The notes below the pieces were generated by a model. The model was given only the letters and a program-made list of their open reading frames with translations, was not told where the DNA came from and made no database searches. Below are positions 1 to 5,600 of a DNA stretch of 12,673 nucleotides, piece after piece (position 1 is the first letter of the stretch; each line of letters opens with the position of its first letter). The stretch spans positions 1-12,673 of the forward strand of contig JAJRWM010000079.1 in assembly GCA_024276815.1 (NCBI GenBank), written 5' to 3'. The DNA comes from a bacterium (GTDB lineage Bacteria; JACRDZ01; JAJRWM01). A program made the position numbers and the translations under genes.

Positions 1-1058
1 AAGAAGACGCCGGGAAGCTGATCCACGCTTCCCGGAGGGGGAGCCAGGTGGACCTGAACCGGGCCGGTGTTCCTTTAATAGAAATTGTTACCGAACCGTT
101 AATCAAGTCTCCGGCCGAAGCGTACGAGTTCTTGACGACTCTCAAGGCTGTTCTGGAGTATATCGACGCCTGTGACGGCAATATGGAACAGGGTTCTTTG
201 CGTTGTGACGCCAATATCTCGGTCCGGCCAAAAGGCGAAACAGCCCTGGGGGTTAAAGCGGAAGTTAAAAACATGAATTCCTTCCGCAATGTTCAGGCCG
301 CCCTGGAATACGAAATCGACCGACAGATCAGCGAGGTGAAAAAGGGCAATCGGATTGTTCAGGAAACCCGTCTCTTTGACGCCGCTAAAAATCGTACGGT
401 AGCCATGCGCAGTAAAGAAGAATCCCATGATTACCGTTATTTCCCTGAGCCGGACCTGGTGCCGGTTATGGTCGCGCCGACCTGGCTTGGTGAATTAAGG
501 GAAGGTTTGCCCGAATTGCCAGCCGAGAGAAAGGCGCGCTTTGTCAGCCAGTTTAAAATACCGGAATACGACGCGACGATCCTCACTGCCACCAAGGCGA
601 TGGCCGATTATTTCGAGGATTGCGTTCTGCTGCATAATAATCCCAAAAGCGTCAGCAACTGGATAATGAGCGAACTGCTTCGGGAGTTGAATAACGCTAA
701 TCTCGATATCCACGACTGCCCGCTCACCCCGGTGCACCTGACCGGAATGCTGAAATTGATGGAAAAAGGAACCATCAGCGGTAAAATCGCCAAGACGGTT
801 TTTGAGGAAATGTTTAAAACGGGTAAAAAGCCGGAAGTGATTGTTGAGGAAAAAGGCTTGGTGCAGATTACCGACAGCTCGGCGATTGAAGCGATTGTCG
901 ATAAGGTTATCGGCGCTCATGAAAAAGTCGCTAACGAGTTTCGGGAAGGCAAGGACAAGGCCCTGGGATTTCTGGTGGGGCAGGTGATGAAAGAGTCGCG
1001 GGGGAAAGCCAATCCTAAAATAGTTAATCAGCTTTTGCTTAAAAAACTTCGGGGGTAA
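1..1058 (+). CDS. gatB: Aspartyl/glutamyl-tRNA(Asn/Gln) amidotransferase subunit B, 3' part (5' end outside window)
   Basis: GatB is the tRNA-binding and kinase/transamidase subunit of GatCAB, which converts Glu-tRNA(Gln) or Asp-tRNA(Asn) to the amidated form in the cytoplasm. The frame is already open at base 3 and reads EDAGKLIH, then VDLNRAGVPLIEIVTEP, a signature of the GatB catalytic domain. Later come RCDANISVRP and EVKNMNSFRN, and a C-terminal YqeY-like tail with GFLVGQVMKESRGKANP. A GTG at 48 is internal, not the start, because homology continues upstream of it. About 351 residues are present; the family is usually about 475-480, so roughly 125 N-terminal residues lie off the left edge. 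The gene ends in TAA 23 nt before the epimerase-like gene on the same strand, so the two may be co-transcribed. No frameshift or missing conserved block is seen. Confidence 0.97.
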   Translation, partial: EDAGKLIHASRRGSQVDLNRAGVPLIEIVTEPLIKSPAEAYEFLTTLKAVLEYIDACDGNMEQGSLRCDANISVRPKGETALGVKAEVKNMNSFRNVQAALEYEIDRQISEVKKGNRIVQETRLFDAAKNRTVAMRSKEESHDYRYFPEPDLVPVMVAPTWLGELREGLPELPAERKARFVSQFKIPEYDATILTATKAMADYFEDCVLLHNNPKSVSNWIMSELLRELNNANLDIHDCPLTPVHLTGMLKLMEKGTISGKIAKTVFEEMFKTGKKPEVIVEEKGLVQITDSSAIEAIVDKVIGAHEKVANEFREGKDKALGFLVGQVMKESRGKANPKIVNQLLLKKLRG

Positions 1059-1081
1059 GGCCAAAGAGGGAGGAGTCCGGT

Positions 1082-2014
1082 TTGAGCACTGTACTGATAA
1101 CCGGCGGCGCCGGTTTTATTGGGTCCCATTTAGTTGATCGTATGCTAAAGGATGGTTACAAGGTCGTTGTTGTTGACGATCTGTCAACCGGTAACAGTAA
1201 CTATATCTCGCGGGATATCAGTTTTTCCCAACTGGACATCGCGGACCGGAGGCTGGGCGAGATATTTTCGCATAACGAGATTAGTTACGTCTTTCATTTG
1301 GCCGCTCAAACCGATGTTCCGAGATCGGTCAACTTCCCGGTAAAAGACGCGGCCGCCAACGTTCTTGGCACGGTTAATCTCCTGGAAAAATGTCAGGCTT
1401 TTAAGGTCAGGAAAATTATCTATCTTTCCGGGGGAGCCGCGGTTTATGGCGAGGGCGGCGGACAGCCGTTTACCGAAACCAGTCCGTTACAGCCAATCAG
1501 CCCCATCGGCCTGAGCAAAATGGTCGGCGAGCGGTACATTGAGCTGGCCTCAAGGGTTTCCGGACTGTCTTATACTGTTTTAAGATGCGCCAACGTTTTT
1601 GGTCCCCGCCAGGATCATTACCGGGAGGTCGGCGTGGTGGCCGGTTTTTGTCAGTACCTGGTGAATGATAAAGCGCCGGCAATCTACGGCGATGGCGCCC
1701 AAACCAGGGATTTCCTTTACATTGATGATCTGATCGAGGCTTTATGTCAAGGCCTGATTGAAGGCGACCGTGAAATTATTAATGTGGGCAGCGGAAAATC
1801 CACCAGTATCCTGGAGGTTTTCAGCCTCATCAAGAAGTTGACCGGTTTTTCGGGCGAACCATATTACCGTCCCGCTCAACCGGGCGGCGTCGGCGTTTTC
1901 AGCATGAAGGTGGAAAAAGCCCGGCAAGTATTGAAGTGGCAGGAGAAAACCAGCCTGGAGGATGGTTTGAGCCAAACGATTGAATACTATCGGCGACAAA
2001 ACGTTCAGACCTAA
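1082..2014 (+). CDS. GalE-like NAD-dependent epimerase/dehydratase (extended SDR) with altered catalytic triad
   Basis: A 310-residue extended short-chain dehydrogenase of the nucleotide-sugar epimerase/dehydratase family, presumably cytosolic. The Rossmann NAD site is TGGAGFIG (residues 7-14), followed by VDDLSTG (31-37), HLAAQ (72-76) and the substrate-side blocks NVFGPRQ (171-177), YGDGAQTRDF (202-211) and INVGSG (233-238). Start TTG at 1082 is preferred because GGGAGGAG lies 6 nt upstream at 1068-1075 and the Rossmann strand begins at residue 3. The odd point is the active site. The usual Ser/Thr (E. coli GalE S124, in SSSATVYG) is Gly118 here (LSGGAAVYG), and the usual Tyr of YxxxK is Ile142 (SPIGLSK), while Lys146 is kept. 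Both changes are plain in the codons (gga and atc). The fold and cofactor site look intact, so it may use other chemistry or be a non-catalytic NAD(H)/nucleotide-sugar binder. The exact substrate cannot be named. Confidence 0.93.
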   Translation: MSTVLITGGAGFIGSHLVDRMLKDGYKVVVVDDLSTGNSNYISRDISFSQLDIADRRLGEIFSHNEISYVFHLAAQTDVPRSVNFPVKDAAANVLGTVNLLEKCQAFKVRKIIYLSGGAAVYGEGGGQPFTETSPLQPISPIGLSKMVGERYIELASRVSGLSYTVLRCANVFGPRQDHYREVGVVAGFCQYLVNDKAPAIYGDGAQTRDFLYIDDLIEALCQGLIEGDREIINVGSGKSTSILEVFSLIKKLTGFSGEPYYRPAQPGGVGVFSMKVEKARQVLKWQEKTSLEDGLSQTIEYYRRQNVQT

Positions 2015-2035
2015 AGCAAAGTACAATCAAGTATA

Positions 2036-2060
2036 AAAGTTCTTGGGGGGAACTCTTTTT
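2036..2060 (+). terminator. Probable intrinsic terminator after the epimerase-like gene
   Basis: AGTTC (2038-2042) pairs with GAACT (2050-2054) around a 7-nt G-rich loop, and TTTTT follows at 2056-2060. The stem is only 5 bp, with possible extension by flanking A/T after a one-base interruption, so it is a weak terminator alone. It begins about 20 nt after the TAA and is followed at once by a second hairpin. Confidence 0.5.
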
Positions 2061-2084
2061 CAAACTTACAGTTTGATGATTTTT
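2061..2084 (+). terminator. Second tandem hairpin plus T tract
   Basis: CAAACT (2061-2066) and AGTTTG (2070-2075) form a perfect 6-bp stem with a 3-nt loop, followed by ATGA and a T5 run. Directly after the first hairpin, it looks like the second half of a tandem terminator closing the gatB/epimerase transcript. Confidence 0.4.
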
Positions 2085-2360
2085 GCCGTCGGCACTTTTT
2101 AAACTCACTCAAGAAACCAAGTTCCTCTCGCTAAGCGATATAAACAGGCTTACCAGCCTGCGCTTTCCCTCTGCCTCCCACCACAACACCCATATCTATC
2201 ATTCGCGTGGTTCCAGGGTTCTTGTTTTGCCTTACTGACCGTTAACCGTTTTGGCAAAGGTCTTCGCACGTGATTCCAGTGCCAATGTTGGCACCGACCC
2301 CGCCTCCTGAAGGCTGGTTGGCTGTGAGGTAAATAGTCAGAACAACCACGGTAACTGATT
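2085..2360. other. Gene-free, hairpin-rich intergenic block of unknown origin
   Basis: I find no convincing coding gene in this stretch on either strand. It contains several inverted repeats. CAGGCT/AGCCTG (2145-2150 and 2155-2160) is flanked by AGCG/CGCT (2134-2137 and 2161-2164). TTTGCC/GGCAAA is at 2226-2231 and 2253-2258. GTGCCAA/TTGGCAC (2279-2285 and 2288-2294) is almost a perfect palindrome. On the minus strand a roughly 35-codon frame ending in TAG at 2131-2133 has a Gly/Val-rich, protein-like composition but is too short to assign. It could be a structured RNA or a worn-down mobile-element end. It matches no riboswitch or tRNA consensus I know. Confidence 0.4.
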
Positions 2361-2434
2361 GCAAAATAAGAACAATAAAATTTAAGCCGGACCCGACACG
2401 AACAAGGCACAAAAGATGCATTCCATAGTGACCA

Positions 2435-2464
2435 GGAAAAATTGGTTGACGTCCTGATTTTTCC
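2435..2464. promoter_or_regulatory. Perfect inverted repeat spanning the -35 box (operator candidate)
   Basis: GGAAAAAT (2435-2442) and ATTTTTCC (2457-2464) are perfect 8-bp inverted arms separated by 14 bp, so the arms lie 22 bp centre to centre, about two helical turns. The TTGACG -35 box falls between them. This is the geometry of a dimeric regulator's operator. It could also be chance in A/T-rich DNA. No regulator gene is adjacent. Confidence 0.4.
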
Positions 2465-2474
2465 GCAATAGAAA
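2446..2474 (+). promoter_or_regulatory. Candidate sigma70-type promoter for the large surface protein
   Basis: TTGACG at 2446-2451 is a near-consensus -35 box (5 of 6). After exactly 17 nt comes TAGAAA at 2469-2474, a weaker -10 (4 of 6). The predicted transcription start is near 2481, giving a leader of about 130 nt before the ATG at 2612. The region upstream (about 2350-2395) is A/T-rich and could act as an UP element. No other gene start is near. Confidence 0.45.
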
Positions 2475-2599
2475 TTTAGAGAGTCTTTTAGGGGAAAATT
2501 ATCACAAAAGGGGATTTTGAAAAGATGATTATATCTTAAGGGAGGGAGGTCTTGTTTAAAGCTGTAAGGGAGAGACAAAGCAGTATCAATATGGAAATT

Positions 2600-2606
2600 G
2601 GAGGAG
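2600..2606 (+). promoter_or_regulatory. Ribosome binding site that decides the start of the large surface protein
   Basis: GGAGGAG lies 5 nt before the ATG at 2612. The resulting protein begins with a textbook signal peptide. An alternative TTG at 2552 in the same frame sits only 2 nt after another purine-rich SD (2541-2549), too close for good initiation. It would bury the signal peptide behind 20 charged residues. Confidence 0.75.
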
Positions 2607-2611
2607 ACAAA

Positions 2612-5600
2612 ATGGGAAGAAAGCTTAATGTCCTGGTTGCCGTGGTCTTGGCCGCGCTTTTTTCGCTGAGCGTGACCATCAGCGGGCAGGCCGCGATAAC
2701 CGGCGCCACAGTCAGTAATGGGACGACCAGCGGTAGCGCGGTGACCATCTCACCGGACAACGATGGCGTCGAAGACGCTTGTTCAATTGTTTTTACAACC
2801 GATGTTGCGGGCAGTTACCGGGTTGTCATCGATACCGATTACGACAGCACCTTTGAGCCGACAGACTGGTCGACCTTTGACCCCCAGAACGATGTCAGCG
2901 ATCAAACCTTCGGAGGCTACGCGGGCCCTACCTCTAACAACAGTCTGTTCTTTGAAGGTCGCGACTATAATTGGAACGTTTTACCAAACGGCACTTATAG
3001 CATAAGAATTGAAGTTGATCCCGATTCCGATGGCGACTGGAGCAATGCGGCAACAGACGCCTCACTGGAAGTTACCATCGCCACCGCTTCAATCAGCGGT
3101 AGCGTTGATGATGGTTCAACTCCTATCCAGGGCGCTGAAGTCAACGCCGGTTCGCCAACCTGCTGGGGAAATTCTTTTACCGACGCCAACGGTAACTATA
3201 CTATTTATGGTCTGGCGCCGGGCGATTACCACGTTGCCGCTTCGGCCAGCGGCTACGTTAACCAGGACTTCCAGTCGCCGGTGGTAGTCGCGACAGCCGG
3301 CCAGGCAGTTACCGGGCCGGATTTTTCCCTGGAACAAGCGGTGCAGATCAGCGGGACGATCACTCTCTCGGAAGATTTTGTCGCCGGTAACGACCAATGG
3401 GGAAATTATAACGACCGGTTATGGATTAATATTAACGCCTACAATACCCACGGGCCGGAAAGCGCCTGGGATAGCGTGGAAATACAAGATCTGGGCAGTT
3501 TCGACACCACGGTCAATTACACTTTAGACGTTTTTCCCAACGTGACTTACGAAGTCAGGGCCGAAGCTGACGGATTCGCCAGTCAGACCATGGAAGTGGT
3601 GGTTGGCGCCAGTTCGGTTAGCGGTCAGGATATCGCCATGTCCAAAGCCAGCAGCATTACGGGCAGCGTCACCCTGCCAAATTCCGCCACCGCCAGCCAG
3701 CAAATCAATATTAACGTCAATGCCAAAACCAGCGATGAGCAGTTCGCCTGGGGCTGGGGAGAAATCCAGTCCGGCGCTTCATCGGGTAATTTCGAGCTTA
3801 GAAGCGTCCTGCCGGGTACTTATACGGTGGAGATCTGGGTGGATGGCTACAAGCCTGAAACCGTTCCCGATGTTGTGGTCAGCCAGGGCAGCGACGTCGC
3901 TCTGACCCCGATTACTTTATCTACCGGGGCCAGCATTAGCGGTACCGTGACCATTTCGGGCAACACTACTGACGCCTATATTAACGGTAGTTCTACCGGG
4001 GATATCTGGCTCTGGCTCGATACCTGGAGTGAAGGCGGCTATGGCGGCAACGGCGCTCAGGTCATGATTCCCCGCGGTACCGATCAATCCGTAAGCTATA
4101 CCGTCGGCGGCCTGGAAGCCGGCGTCTATCATGTTGGTCTCTGGCTGGATGGCTATGAAATGTCGCCGCTCGATCTGAGAGTTACTCTGGCCAGCGACAG
4201 CGACGCTTCGACCGGCAATGACTTAACCCTGACTCCCTATTCGGGGTCCGTCAGCGGTACGGTCACTCTGAACGGTTCCGCTCCCGGCGACAGCAACTCC
4301 TTGCTGGTGACAGTCAAGGAACCATGGTGGGATGAGAACCAATGGAAACAACCTTTGAGCAGTTTTGTCGGCAGCGACGGCAGCTATACCGTTAATGGCG
4401 TCGGCACCGGCGAATACGTGGTCACGGTTAACGAATATCTCAGCTTCGATACCAGCAGCCAGGATTTCATGAGGCCTACCGGTAACTATGGAACTGAAAC
4501 CATTCGCCAGCCGGTCGCCAACGGTCAGGCTTTAACCGACGTGGATTTCAACCTGACAACCGGCGGCAGCATCTCGGGTACCGTTACTTATACCGGCAGC
4601 CAGAGCGGTATCAGCTTAACCAATAACATGGTCAGAGCGATGCCGCTTTCCATGATGTTCATGGGCGGCAATTCCGGTTATATGGGTATGATTGACAGTA
4701 CCGGAAGTTATGTGATCGACGGCCTGGGGCAGGACACCTATTATGTTATGCCCAACCCAGACCTGGATCATGACGAAGTTGACGATATCGCGGTTCGTTT
4801 TGAAATAGTCTCGGTAAGTAGCGGTCAGGATGTTACCGGTGTTGATTTTACGGCCGGAGACGGTTTCCGGGTCAGCGGTACGGTTGTCCTGCCGGCCGCG
4901 GCCAGTGATAACGTTTGGCTAAGCCTGCATAAAATGGGCAGCCATGAACCTTATAAAGATACCAATATCGAATTTGTCAATGAAAGCAGCAAGAGTTTTA
5001 CCTTCAGCAACGTTTTGCCGGGCACTTTTGTCATCAACGCTTTCAGTGAAAACTATGTCAGCGCTTTCCGCGAGGTGGAGATAACCAACGCCGATGTCAG
5101 CGGGCAGGTTCTGAGCCTGACCAAGGGCAGTAATATTATCGGCGATCTGCGCGATGACGTGACCGGCCAGCCTGTTTATGAAGGAATCCGCGTCCGCTGC
5201 GAAGCCCGCCCCTGGGTGGAAGGCAGTTGGCGGGAAACCCGGAACGAAACCGGCGCTCAGTCATATATCGAAAACGATCAGGGCGACAATCCGGGGCGTT
5301 TCCATCTGAGCAGCTTACCGGCCGGTAACTACATGCTGTATATCGAAAGCGGCGACAGCGGCCCCGGCGGCGGCAGCGGCGCTAGTTCATCAACAATTAA
5401 CTATGTCAGCCTGATGATCGCCAACATCAATGTTCCCGAATATTCAGCCGGTAACAGTGACGTTAACGCCGGTGTCATCAGCCTCAAACGGGGCGTTGAA
5501 ATCAGCGGTCAGGTGACGGACGGCACCAACGGTTTAGCTAATATCAGAATGGTGGCTGAACCGGTATCATCGGGTTCCACAGCCCGTGTCGAAGCCAGGA

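Noticed and set aside
495-1064. Long minus-strand frame (189 codons) opposite gatB
   Set aside because: It is a codon-bias shadow of a highly conserved housekeeping gene.
2289-2303. Possible sigma54 promoter (TGGCAC-N5-CCGC, with GG-N10-GC spacing)
   Set aside because: The -12 half is CCGC rather than TTGC. The -24 half is simply one arm of the GTGCCAA/TTGGCAC palindrome, and the site is over 300 nt from the ATG with a better promoter downstream.
2150-2578. A 142-codon minus-strand frame across the intergenic region
   Set aside because: Its composition (Arg/Cys/Trp/His-rich, low-complexity reading of structured DNA), its start inside the leader of the surface gene and the lack of a recognisable domain make it unlikely to be a gene. 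It overlaps the promoter and the hairpin block.
2015-2611. CRISPR array, tRNA or c-di-GMP riboswitch in the longest gene-free stretch
   Set aside because: There are no regularly spaced direct repeats, no tRNA T-loop/acceptor pairing, and no match to the conserved riboswitch core as I know it.
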